DNA from: Euryodendron excelsum
Taxonomy: Eukaryota; Streptophyta; Magnoliopsida; Ericales; Pentaphylacaceae
Assembly: GCA_033060915.1 (NCBI GenBank)
Contig: CM065393.1
Coordinates: 10,541,001-10,605,000 of the forward strand
Reading direction: 5' to 3'
DNA: 64,000 nucleotides
The notes below the pieces were generated by a model. It saw nothing but the letters and a program-made list of their open reading frames with translations. It ran no database searches and was not told the origin of the DNA. Shown here piece after piece: positions 22,740 to 34,343 of the stretch. Each line of letters starts with the position of its first letter. Position 1 is the first letter of the stretch. The translations under genes were made by a program, and so were the position numbers.

Positions 22740-23553
22740 AAGTGGGTTATTGTAATGGGTGCAGAAAAGATAAAGGTCGAGAACCCTTCAAGTGACTAAA
22801 AAATTATGAACGTGCAAGCCCTGGAGCGTGTGCCTTCCATGTGTAAAGGGAAAAATGTTTGGTCAACCATGTTTCAATGGTCCTGCGAGCTAGTCCAAAG
22901 GTGTTTCTGGAGTAAGACCGTCATTTTAGTCCATGGATAATTGGGCTGGTGCTGAAGTGCATTCCCCTAATGCCAGAGATCGATCAATGGAATAGGCCTC
23001 TAGATGAAGGAAAAACTGAGAATCAACAGGCTTTCCTACCCCAACCCAAAAAAAGAGAGTTTGACAGTCCATCACCCCTCCATGAACACGGGCCCACACT
23101 AAACTCCCCTTTGATACCTAATAGTCAAGGAAGTGGGAGAGAGAATCAACCTCCCTAAGAGATTCCGAGGGGGGTTACTATGAGGCCACGTGGCAGGCCT
23201 AGTGAGGTCTCTCCCTGTGAATCAAGGGAAGGACCAAGGCAGTGATCGTGGTAATGGTTACTGGTGGTCCCCATTGTATTGGGATTAAGATATGTCATGG
23301 ATCGGTTGGCTAGAATGTGAGATATGCCATTATGTACATGTGCAGTACCATGAGGAACTCGTGGTACAGTGCCACGTGGCCACGTTTGGCCTGGCAAAAC
23401 AGAGCCGTGCAGAGAGGATCTTGTAGTCCCTAGGACACCTGGCGCATGCTAAGCGATTTCATGGTGTCTAAGCACCAAGATGCTCGCATGTATGTATATA
23501 TGCATATATATCAACTAAGAGGAGGAGAGAGATTAAAGAAATTCAAAATTTTA
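22740..23553. other. Unassigned block of higher GC
   Basis: This stretch is visibly richer in G+C than its surroundings and lacks a credible open frame. It contains CACGTGGC motifs at about 23187 and 23371 and a TATA-like TATATATGCATATATAT near 23493. It may be part of an LTR or promoter of another element; no copy was seen in the window. Confidence 0.35.
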
Positions 23554-23573
23554 GAGCATCTTGGTGCTTAGAC
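23466..23573. repeat. 20-bp perfect inverted repeat with 68-bp loop
   Basis: GTCTAAGCACCAAGATGCTC at 23466-23485 is the exact reverse complement of 23554-23573. The loop is AT-rich and purine-rich. Similarity to the large LTRs begins right after the right arm, so the right arm sits at or near that LTR's boundary. Confidence 0.9.
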
Positions 23574-26500
23574 CTAGTGCAAAATGACCGTTTTGCCCCT
23601 AGAGGGCCGGTAGCCTTTTCCAACCACACCGGCTCTGGGTATCAAACCGGCAAGCCTTTGGGAACATTCTGAATAATGTTTCCAAATCTCGAGTCTTTTT
23701 TCAGGACATTCTGGGTCCGTCCCGGCAACTTTTCGGCTTGATTGATTGTTTTGCCTCTAACGGCCTGGTCAATCCTTCCGACACATCCTATCCTTATTTT
23801 TCAAGTCCAATACCTCTGGGACACCATTCTAAGTATTCTTGCTCTTTTTCGGCTCTCCGGGTCATTCCTGGCCTCTTCAATTCATCCCCAGACTTTCCAG
23901 AGTCATTCCTAATGAAGCCAAGCTAAAAATTGCATGGTAGTCACTAGTACAAGCGCCCAAATCTTCCAAAGATACGTTGCTTGCCGATCTTAAAACTTTC
24001 CTAACTGGCTGGCGCCACTAGCAATGGCGCCAAGCCAAGAAATGGCCTAGCGCCACTCCTAATGGCGCCACGAGGAAGTTTGGCCTGGCGCCAGGTCTAT
24101 CCCATCTCTATAAATACAGAGCCTCTTCCAGCGTGAAAGAGGTATGCAAACTCAATCTAAAAATCCTAATTCTCAATATACAGAGTTCGTACACTCCCAA
24201 AACCCTAGCTTCTCTAGGTTTTCCAAACCCTAGCTAAACCCTAACCTCCTATACACTCCTATACACTCTCATACACTTATACACTAGCCTCTAACCCTCC
24301 TTTGAAGATTTGAAGGGCTACAATCTGAAGGTTTGAAGATTGAAGATGAACTCTTGAAGATTGAAGCAAGACAAGCAAAGCAAAGGGCGCAAAGTTAAGC
24401 AAAATAAAGAAGACACAAGGTAGGCTTCTTATTTAAATTTCCACACTTTCCCCCTCTCTCTTCTCTCTCCTAACCCACTTGGGTTTTCTCTATTTTAATC
24501 CCCCCTCTCTTTCTCCCCCCCCCCCCTTCTCTTTTTTTGCATGCTTGAAACAAGGGGACTCCCGATCCAAGTGTAGAATTAGACTATTGGAGGGTCACTG
24601 TGTCGGGGGCTTTCTTTTAGTCTGACCAGAGACCACATGGGTTCGACCCCCTTGATTACGTGGTGAAGCATTAACCTTGTATGTTCAGGACCCCAAATTT
24701 GCATTGTGCATATCATGATTCTTACATTCTTCTAAAAGTCGTTTTCAAAATCGTTTTCAAACTTGTTTTGAAAATTATATCAAAATTTTCTTTTTCAAAA
24801 TTATAATCCTAGGGTGATTCTAGCCTTACCATGGCTAGGGTTGCTTTAGGAAAGTGTTATATTTAAAGTGACCAACATGGTCCATATTTTCAACTCCTTG
24901 TTATTTTCAAAACCACTTTCTTAAAGTGGTTCTAGCCTTCTTATGGTTAGAATCGCTTTAGGAAAGTGAAACGTTTTCATACTTTTCAAAAAACTCTACT
25001 TTCAAAAGTCTCTCTTTTAACATGCTTTCCAAAAATTCTTCCTCCCAAAATTGTTTTCAAAAGCTCTCTTCAAAAATTTATTTTTAAACTCCTTTCCAAA
25101 ACATTCTCCTCAAAATTCCTTTCCTAAAAACACTCCCTAAGTTTCCTTCCTAGATAACGCCTTTCTCAAAATTTACTTTCCTAAAAACTCTTTCCATAAA
25201 GCTTCTTTCAAAATCTCTTTCCAAAAGCTTTCTTTTTAAAACTCATCTTCTAGAAACTCTTCTCTAGGATTTCCTTCCAAAAACTTGTTTTCAAAAAAAT
25301 ACACTTTCCAAAAATCCCTTTCCTTAGAGCCCAAGTCAAGCCCTACAGCCACGATTAGGAGACCCTAATTTTCTTTCCAAAAACATGGTCTTCAAACTTG
25401 CCTTAAAACCTAGGTTTCCAAAATCTCTTGTTTTCTACATCAAAATTATACATATTTTCAAAACCTATTTTCTACGTCAAAACTATACACTTCCAAATCT
25501 AGGGTTTCTAAAACTTTATTTTTCAAATCTTTGTCAAATCAAATCTTCCCTCTAGAAAATCAAATTCAATCTCCCGTTTAGGAAACTAGATCCAATCCTC
25601 CGTTTTTTAAAACAAAATCAAATTTTCTCTTTTAGAAACAAAATCCAATCCCTTCCTAATTCAAATATTTCCTAATTCAACTCCTTCCTAATCTTCTACT
25701 TTCCTAAATCTTAAGTTTCCAAAACTTGAACATAAAAATCTTTCCTAAATTCTAAAATTCAATTTTCAAATCTTTCCTAATTCAACCTTTTTCTAATTCT
25801 ACCCCTTTTCAAATCTTAACTTTCCAAATCTAAGTTTTCAAATCTTTCCTAAACTCAAACCTTTCCTAATCTTAAAATTTTCTAAAGTTTAAATTCTAAA
25901 ACTTTCTAAATATTAAACTTTCTAAATCCTAAACTTTCTAAATTCGAAACTTTCTAACTCCAAAATTTTCTAAGTTCTAAACTTTCCTAAGCTTCAAATC
26001 TTTTAAAGTCTAAACCTTTCCTCATTCCAACCTTTCTTAATTCCACATCCTTTCCAAACTTTAACTCCCAAATCTAGATTTTCAAATCTTTCGAAAACTC
26101 AAACTTTGAATCTTCTAAAAATTCTAAAGCTTTCCAAATTCAAATCTTTCTAAAATTCTAAGCTTTCCAAATTCAAAACTTTCTTAAGTTGAAATTTTAC
26201 AAATTCTAAACCTTTCTTAAACTAAACTTTTCCTAATTCAAAACATTTCTAAATTCAACACTTTTCTATTTCAAAACCTTTCTTAAAATAAAAGTTTCTT
26301 AATTTGAAACTTTCCTGATTCCAAAACTTTCCTAAGTTGTAACTTTCCTGATGTGAAAACTTTCCTAAACCTAAAATTTTCCTAAGTTGAAATTTTCCTA
26401 AATCAACATCTTTCCTAATTCCAAGTTTCCTAATCTTCCAAGTCGAATATTCAAGTCAATTCTTTTCTAAAATCTTTCCAAATCAAATCCAATCTTTCTT

Positions 26501-27457
26501 TTCTAAGTTCCTAAGTTTAGGTTTCCTAAAACCAATCTTTTCAAATCTTCCAATAGAAGTCCAAATTTCCCTACTCTTCCAATTCCAATCTAAATTCCAA
26601 TTTCAACTCTTTTCCAAATCAACTCTTCTATTTTCAATCGGACTCTTGTCCGAACTACGACTGACCTGATTCTTCCAAAATGATACGTAGGCAACCCTCA
26701 TGGGTGCGGTCACAACATTTTTCAAGTTTCTATTTCCACAAAATCTTTCCAAATCTCCCATCTATTTTCAAACTTCCAATTTCAAATTTCTACTTCCAAA
26801 TCTCTATTTTCAATTTCCAAAACCTTCTTTCCAAATTCAAACTTCTATCTCTTCCTTTTCAAATCAAATCAATTTCTTTCCAAATCTATTTTTTAATTCT
26901 CTTTTCTTGCACTTGCATATCATACATCATGATAGTTTCTTTTCAAAAATTCCTTTTTAAAGTGGATAGGATTGAACAATAGTTAGTTGAAGACTCTCAT
27001 AGGTGAATCTAGGGTAGATTGACATGTAGGTACCGAAAGGGCGGGGTAGGGTGATGGCTTAGCACGTCTTCCCTACACGTAACCAACCTCCGAACCTAGA
27101 TCACTGTTTTCGAAAGACCAAAACAAAGTTATTTTCAAAAAAGGGCTTACGTGTTTTCTAAAGGTTGCCAAACAACCTGTTTTTTTAAAAACCCTCTCTT
27201 GAGGAGATATTTTCAAAATCGTTTTCAAAAATCCTAAGTGTAGTTTTCAGATTATGCTTTGTTTTTAGGTGACCTAACTCACCTTAATCAAGTTAGGTGG
27301 CGACTCCAAACTTTTTTCAAAAGCCCTTTATTCAAATCAATTTTCAATTCAAACCTAGTCGCACTCATTTTTCTAGGAGAGTAGTTCTAACGAGAGAGTA
27401 CAGTGTTTTTTCCGCTTGTATATGTATTCCTCGAATGCGAAAAATTTGGGCGCGACA
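23574..27457 (+). mobile_element. Large LTR, copy 2
   Basis: The 3' end ...GGGCGCGACA at 27457 matches copy 1 at 2162. The 5' part begins near 23574 with ATGACCGTTTTGCCCCTA, which is the counterpart (in reverse) of 48125-48160 in the solo LTR at 44111-48861. The expected TGTAAG start is missing, so the U3 end is truncated. A TATA box lies at 24108-24115 in CTCTATAAATACAGAG, giving plus-strand transcription. It is followed by an AACCCTAG-rich leader and the G-poor TTTCCTAAA array (about 24990-26630). The shared U5 block lies at about 26630-26720. No primer-binding site follows 27457. Flanking GTCGG (27458-27462) has no partner on the left. Confidence 0.75.
24108..24115 (+). promoter_or_regulatory. 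TATA box of large LTR copy 2
   Basis: CTATAAAT in a GC-richer context, preceded by TGGCGCCA-type palindromic motifs (24010-24100) and followed by CAGAGCCTC. The equivalent site is at about 47058-47066 (minus strand) in the solo LTR 44111-48861. It fixes the transcription direction of the family. Confidence 0.6.
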
Positions 27458-28005
27458 GTCGGCAACAAACCTATTCTTAGGGAAACTCTAGAGCATCGGA
27501 AAGCCGATCTTTCTCCCTCAAGAATGTTGCCAAACTCCTAGGGCCCAATTACCCAAACCCTAACGTCATCAACGCCTTTGCCGGAGGAGGGTAGACACTT
27601 TACTAACTCCTTGGACGCATCTATGACCCGCAGATATACTTTGGAGCTCCCCCCGACCTTACAGAGGGTATAGCAATAGTCAAGTTTGGCAAGCCTTAGG
27701 TTCACTCCCAGGCGTCGATTGATTTCAAGCATGTCAAAGATGATTCTACAAATATTCGACGACAGCTGGGAAGGCGATAGCTTATTCTTCACTATGAACT
27801 TCTGGAGTAAGGGATGAAGGGAAAACCTAAGGCCCCCGTCTACAATGGCAGTAAGCAAGAATGGTACACCCTTTTTAGTTTCCTCCATATGGTTATCCTT
27901 GAGATCGACTAGTTGTAAGCCGATCTCGTCTGGGATCTCGAACCTAGCCCTAAAGGTGGCAATGGCCACCGGACCCTCTAACATTTTTCTAAGACGAGAT
28001 GCCAT
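27458..28005 (-). pseudogene. Truncated gypsy-type transposon ORF (PF04195-like)
   Basis: The minus-strand frame opens at the ATG 28003-28005 (MASRLRKMLEG) and runs 155 codons to an in-frame TAG at 27538-27540. Similarity to the pattern continues past the stop in the same frame until the large LTR at 27457. The core GLRFSLHPLLQKF...LSPSQLSSNICRI matches the plant 'putative gypsy type transposon' domain (G.RFPLHPF...L.P.QL..N.WR), an ORF found near the 5' end of some gypsy elements. A TATA box precedes it. The premature stop and the LTR insertion make it non-functional. The upstream Met giving 225 residues adds only a hydrophobic leader and is probably 5' UTR. Confidence 0.65.
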
Positions 28006-28166
28006 CAAGAGACAACCGTCGAAGATAAGAAGGAAAATGAGGAGAAGAGCAAAAGAAATGTGGGCTAAGGAAGACTTACAGTGTTGGAAGTCGAAACTGG
28101 CGACGCACACACTAGACAGAAAGACGAAGAAAAACCAAGTGCCTTTTACCAGACAGGGCGTCACCC

Positions 28167-28176
28167 TTTTATATAC
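28167..28176 (-). promoter_or_regulatory. TATA box upstream of the gypsy-type ORF
   Basis: On the minus strand the sequence reads GTATATAAAAGGGTGACG, a strong plant TATA box, about 160 bp upstream of the ATG at 28005. Confidence 0.6.
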
Positions 28177-28215
28177 TTCTAACCCATCAGTTTGTGCGTG
28201 AGAAAACGGCAACAA

Positions 28216-28990
28216 TTATGTTGCTCTGCTGAAACGTCACATCGGTCGTCGATTCGATGGCACCCCATCAATGGAGCTTATAAAATCCCCGCCATCCGCA
28301 TGGCCAAGTAACTGTAGAAATGGTCGCACACTTGAAAAGATGCCACAATTATCCATTACAGCTCTTGGCCATTTAGGAATTCAAAACGACGCAAAGGCTG
28401 GGAGGCAATTGTGAGGCAAAAGCATACGGCCCAACCCATGTGGTTAGGCCCAAACTACATGAGTTAAAATTGGGTTGCTTGGCGGCCCAAATTCAGTATT
28501 GAAGGGACCCCGGCCCAAGCCTCTGACCTCATGCCAACCTTGGCCCAAACCGTGAGCAGTGAGCTCAAACCGCTAGCGGTTTCAGAGCATTAAATGCGGA
28601 ATTGACCTGCATTAAATGCGCCAGCGGCTCCCCACTCGACGTCAACCTAAACGTTCACTATTCTTCAGCGACGGTAAGCTAGGCCCTGCATGCAGTCAGA
28701 CGGCACCGAATGATGATACCTACCCAACAGGCCATGATAACCTGCTTGTAGGCCAAGGGCAAAAACACTCCATCGATCACACTATAAATACCCAAGATAT
28801 CGAGAGCCAAGTATGGACAACTAACTCCAAATATACATAACTTTTATTTGTTCTAATCTCGATTAAGCTTGCTAACTTAATCATCGGCTGTGGTCGGCCC
28901 AGCAAGGGTCGACCCATTTTAACCTTCCTTTTTTGCAGAGAGTTTAGACTCATCAACGTGGGCTTGAGAGTTCGACTCAGCCTTCTCAGA
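28216..28990 (+). other. LTR-like or promoter-like region of higher GC
   Basis: No gene. A second TATA box (CACTATAAATACCC, 28781-28792) points to the plus strand, divergent from the one at 28167. Near 28880-28940 the sequence reads GGTCGGCCCAGCAAGG then CTTCCTTTTTTGCAGAG, a layout seen at the R-U5 end of some plant LTRs. GGCCCAA motifs recur at 28430-28560. A perfect 16-bp palindrome lies at 28567-28582. Likely part of the element that carried the broken gypsy-type ORF. Confidence 0.4.
28567..28582. repeat. 16-bp perfect palindrome
   Basis: AAACCGCTAGCGGTTT is its own reverse complement and is flanked by GAGCTC and CAGAGC. It could be a binding site for a dimeric protein or a cruciform; no partner site was found. 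Confidence 0.85.
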
Positions 28991-30319
28991 AAATCTCACT
29001 TATACCAACTATTAGCCAAAAACATTAATTGACCCATACCGAAATAAATCAAAAGTTCACCAGAAGCACATGTGAGTGAATATAGATACATACATACATA
29101 TATATATATATAATATTAAACACAAATATATAAGGAAAATAAATAAGGAAGCAATTAGGAGGACCTGAAGGGGAGATGATGTAGAGATGGAGGAGAGAAA
29201 TGCAAGTGTTGATAGTGTGTCACGAGAGACCCAATTATGGATGACCCAGTTGACTGATTGGTAAAAGTAAAAACTAAAAAGCACGGTGAAAATTTTAAAA
29301 TACTACTTCAAAAAATATTGCATAGTAGCATTTAAAGTACACATTAAAAACACATAATTAATTACAATAAGTGATGAACTTACCTTCCATAGTACTGCTA
29401 GTCGTGGAAGAAAATATCAGAGAAGTAATCTAATGAGTTTGTTGTTAGCCTAAGATGGAATACGTGAAGGAAAAGTGTTCTGATTCTAGAGTTCTAATAG
29501 TGTAGGTAAGTATAAAGATAATGATACTCTAGTAAATTAGTGATAAGGTCAAATGTTTGAAACCCTGATAACATGTTTGAAATTTAAAATTGATTTGATA
29601 TTTGAAAATTAAAATTGAGTTGGTTGATGGTTGATAGTGTAGTGGATATCATATTTGAAATTTAAAATTCTGTAGATTTAACGCTTGATATTAAAATTGA
29701 TGATAAGATTAGTTTGTAGTGAATATTTGAAATTTAAAGTTCTATTGATTTTCACTTGATATCATAATTGTTGATAAGAGATATTTTAAAGTTGTGATAT
29801 TTGTAGTGACCAAAAAAATTAATATATAATAAAAATCGACCAATCAAATTACTACACAGAAGCTGACATGTTATTAATTAAAATTTCAAAATTCATTATT
29901 CTTAAAGTTTTAGATTTTTGAAATATTGATAATCATGCATGTCATTAGGTGTTGTAATCTAATTGATCATAACGTCATTTAATTTTTCATTAAATTTAAA
30001 ATTCATCACAAGATTAATCCATATTTGTTTATTATCCATTGGTTTAAACGCTTTCATCCAGTTGATAAGGATAAGATTTCCTTACTGCGACCAACAATCT
30101 CATATTAGTCCTAACTTAAAAGGGAATTTCAAATTTTCAAATTTAATTGTTTAATTTTATCTATACAACTTCAAGTGATAAAATTTAACCAATCAGATTA
30201 CTATATAGAAGGTGACATGTTATTAATTGAAATTTAATATTTTAAAAAATTGAGAAAAATATATTGAAAGTTTCTGCCTCAAATACCTCACAATATTTTG
30301 CTATTTATAATAGTATAGA
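28991..30319. other. AT-rich DNA with a Helitron 5' terminus
   Basis: No gene seen. (TA)n near 29099-29112. A segment at 29838-29895 (CCAATCAAATTACTACACAG...) is repeated at 30187-30240. At 30319 a second Helitron-like 5' end (TCTATACTATTATAAATAG on the minus strand) starts directly after the CTAG of the neighbouring Helitron and runs leftward. Its own 3' end was not found. Confidence 0.5.
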
Positions 30320-31678
30320 CTAGCAATAATCTCGTGCTATGCACGAAATATTTTTAGGAAAACTGTATTACTAAAAATTTTGAGGAAAGCTATATTAGTA
30401 ATTATCATTTGAACCTTATTTTTATTACTATTACCTTAGTTCAATTTTCCTTGATTAAAATAAATGTTTAGAATTCATGAAACTCTGGATACTATATATA
30501 GAATATCAATGCCTATTAGAGAAACAATGAGAAACATAGTCATGGTTTCAGCTTCTAATGATGAGGCAAAACATGAAATTAAAAGTGATGAAAGATGGGA
30601 GCTCATAATAAGTTTGCATTTATATCAAATTCATCTAAAGAAAAATAATCAAATTACTTATAATTAATTGGAATAGAAAAATTAAAACAAATAAAAAGAA
30701 GCACTATCAGATCCCACAAAAATAACTTGTCCAGTTCAAATTGATTGAAACAAAACAAACCGAAGAAGAAAAAAACCCAATGTATTTGGTAAAATAAATT
30801 ATAAAAACTCTTCAAATTTAGAGTTAAAAAAATTCTTTCTTTCAAAAGTTGGAGAAGTTCACAAACTCATATCTCTTATTTATAGGGAGGATGTCCAACA
30901 ATATGATAAAGTTAATTTAAACAACAAAGTTCAAATATCTAATTAGCATGTTATCTTATCCATTTACTTATATTGATATATAGCATCTAAATATATGCTT
31001 GGATGTATATTTCTGCATCTAATATTTGAAATGAAAAGAATAATGTTTAATTTTATAATTTTTTTTATCGCATTTAAGTTTAGAAATGGTGGAAAGAGCA
31101 TATTTATTAAGATTAGAGTTAAGATCGTTATAATAGAAAAAAGGATTGGGGTTAGGATTAGGTAAAAGTTGCCGAGATTTATGTTAGGATAACATTAGAG
31201 TTTAAATTTAAATTTCAAATTTTGAATTAATGAAAAACAAAATTTATGGTTAAAGATTATGTAAAGACAGTCAAATTTTAGATTAACATAGTAGAAGAGT
31301 GTAAATTTATTATAAAGACCTAATGAAATTAAGACACCACTTAATAGTATAATATTTAAAAGACACTGGCATATTGTGACCAATAAAGTTATAACACACA
31401 GAGCATAAAGGATAAAATTTGTTAGGTTTAAACTTTTATCTTATATCACTATCCATAATTTGTTGGAATTAAATATTCATCCAATTGCATATGGACATAT
31501 GTATTTTTATGATTAATAAATTCAAAATTATGAGAAAAAAGTATTAGAAGTTCCAAGATCCAATAGCACATGGACATATGTATTTTTATGATTAATAAAT
31601 TCAAAATTATGAGAAAAAAGCATTATAAGTTCCAAGTTCAAGTACCGTACAATGTTTTGCTATTTATAATAATATAGA
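30320..31678 (-). mobile_element. Non-autonomous Helitron, 1359 bp
   Basis: Minus strand: begins TCTATATTATTATAAATAGC at 31678 directly after an A, and ends CTAG at 30320 directly before a T. The terminator hairpin TCGTGC-ATA-GCACGA (30332-30346) lies 8 bases before the CTAG. All three diagnostic Helitron features are present. No coding capacity was recognised; the interior open frames are AT-rich and featureless. It contains a ~79-bp tandem duplication. Its 5' end is shared with 8609-8872. Confidence 0.8.
31478..31640. repeat. ~79-bp tandem duplication inside the Helitron
   Basis: The segment ATGGACATATGTATTTTTAT... starts at 31491 and again at 31570. The copies are nearly identical through GAGAAAAAAG and TTCCAAG. 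Confidence 0.85.
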
Positions 31679-31955
31679 TTTAGTAGGGTTTTTAATCTCT
31701 TGGCTATCATTATGGTTTTTTTTTACTTGTTTATTTAGGATAGGGAAGGAGGGAGGGAGGGATGGACAACATGTAATTAAGTTTGATTGTTTTTTCTTCA
31801 ACAAGTAAATTTATAGATTTTGTCTTTTTTCTTTTTTCTCCATAGATTTTTTTTTCTTAGTTAATTTTTGTGTTTTCTTGTCAGAATTTAATCCCTTTGA
31901 TTATTTCTTATGATTAATTTTTTTGTTTAATTATTTTTTGATCTTTTTCCCTTTA

Positions 31956-32005
<50 letters not shown>

Positions 32006-32136
32006 TTGATTGATTGAAAGAGTTAGGTGTGCCACATGACATCTTAGTTTTTTAGAATGTTTAGAAAAATAGAAATTGAATTTTGGAAGCCTAAGAGCCT
32101 CCCATTACATTTGTGGATAATATATAAATATATATA
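31679..32136. other. AT-rich DNA with a (GA)n microsatellite
   Basis: No gene. (GA)n spans 31959-32004, with poly-T tracts before it. Confidence 0.7.
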
Positions 32137-33707
32137 TTAAAAGTAAACCCATGCTATGCACAGGAATGAGAAAAAAAGATTGTTTAAAAATAAACTTTTT
32201 ACTTAAAACATGTTGGCATTTAATTTTTTGTAAGATTTACAAATGTAATGAATGATTTAGTGAGATTGAGTCTGTTAGTCTTATGGTACATTTAACATTG
32301 TGAATGTGCATTTTTACATGAATAGATTTTAATTCAATGGTCGGCCACATTAAATGTTACAAATAAAAGCAATTAATTGAGTTATACATGCCACATTTAA
32401 AAATTATAGTTATAACATGATCCAATCATAAATGAATAGATTTTAATTATATTATTACATCTACTTTAGTTTTATATACATATTCAAAAAATATTATTCC
32501 CAAAGCTTCTTTTAGATAGGATAGTAGGAGCTTCCTATCATTTGGGCATATGACGATATATGAAATTATTCATGTGTAAAAACTTGACACAAAGAAAGAA
32601 ATAAAAATGATATATAATTTTAATAGACACATGAAAATGTGTAAATTTTAACATGTGGCTCACTTGGAATATTGTCACCTATATTTGTACATTTCATTTG
32701 AGAAAAAAATAAGAATAAAAGAATAAATAGTTTCATTATAGGTCTATTCATTTTATTTTATTCAAATTATATTTTTTTAAAAAAAAAAAAAGTTAACAAC
32801 ATGTGTCCTTTCTATTTTAAAAATTTAAGAAAAAAATTTTAAGAAAATTTCATAATTAAAGGAAATTTGACAATCCTACTATATCAATTGATTGATTGGT
32901 TTTACAAAATTTAGAAGAAGTAAACAAAATAGTGTGACACATGTATTTTATATTTTTAAAAATTAAAATTTTGAAAAGAGTGGATTGAAACTTTCAATTC
33001 ATAGACCTCCTAACAAGATAAATTATATAGATTCAAATCGAAAATTTCACAGAAGATCTTTCTAAAATTATAAAAGAAGAATTGTAAGAAAATTTAAAAT
33101 AGAATACTAGTATTTTTTAAATTGATGTAAAAAAAAATCTAATAATAGGACAATCAACTATGTTTTGGTAAAAATTTACTTTTCATGAATGAAAAATAAA
33201 ATTTCTAGTTAGACCAATACTATTGTAACACTTGTAATATTTATACTTAAAAATTAAAAAAGTAAGAAAATTGGATCGAGTTTTTCAACTTTAAAAACCC
33301 AACATATTGCTATAATATATAGTATAGGTTGACTAAATATAATCCATCAAAAAATTTAAATGTAAATAAATATAAATTCAGGAAAAAACAAATTATAAAG
33401 AAAATAGAATGTTTTGGAAAAAGACATCATATTTTAGGAATTTAGAAAGACTATTAGATTTGGTTCCTATATTGATTTTAAAAAATCAATAATAACACAT
33501 TTATGTAAATTTTGAATAGTACTTGAATGTTCAAAGTTTCTATAATGAAAAAATTGTATGTTAAAAAATGTTATCATATTAATTAAATGATCAACGAGTT
33601 CATGATATGTGTATTTTTTTATTTTTTAAAATTAAAAAATTTGAGAAAAAATCAAGACTTTTAAATTCAATGACCTAACAGCATTTTGCTATAATCTATA
33701 ATATAGA
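32137..33707 (-). mobile_element. Helitron-like element, inverted copy of 62328-63998
   Basis: Minus strand: 5' end TCTATATTATAGATTATAGC at 33707 after an A. The 3' end near 32137 has the decayed hairpin CCTGTGC-ATA-GCATGGG and a decayed CTAG (TTAA). The whole length matches 62328-63998 in reverse, for example the stretches giving CACATRTCATGAACTC and AACTTTGAACATTCAAG, and, near the other end, TTTCATTTGAGAAAAAAATA. No coding region recognised. Confidence 0.65.
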
Positions 33708-34343
33708 TAGATACACTAGGAGTAAACCTGTGTTGATATATCATCCTAAATAAGTTAGATATGTTGAAAACATTTTCTTTGTTCTAATAACAAAAATATA
33801 TATATAAGAAAATTTATATATAAGAACTATTATAAGTTGTATTTTTAATATATTTATAAGTTTCAAACTCATTTTTATTTGGCCATAAAAGGGTGTGAAG
33901 GTAGGTCACTCTTGTATATTCATGACTAATGTTGTTGCTTAATTAAATTAACTAGATGAGAAGGTAATGGCACTAACAACAAAAATAAAAAGCACTCCTA
34001 GAGAAAAGGGCACATCATGAAGCTGAGAGATGGAGAGCTTGAGGCTTCATCAGAGTACCATTAGACCAAGGGTGTCCATGGCCCCCCCAAAGGTCCAAAA
34101 AACCTCATTAGATGTAGTATAAATTAAAGTAAAAAAAAATTTAATATATTAAAATGGCCTCCTCTAATTTAAAAAATATTATATTTAATACCTTATGCAA
34201 TTCATATTATAGACGATTTTTATTACTATTTAGGTTTATTTTTATTTGTTTGTGATTTGTTTTGTAATGTGACCCAAATTGTGCATGATCAAGGTGTGTT
34301 ATCAATCCTTCGCATGATGTGTTATGAAAAGAATATGGTTAAC
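33708..34343. other. AT-rich DNA with another Helitron 3'-like end
   Basis: On the minus strand GGTTTACTCCTAG|T ends at 33716, only nine bases from the start of the element at 33707. It looks like the 3' end of a further Helitron to the right, with its hairpin decayed. No gene seen in the remainder. Confidence 0.4.
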
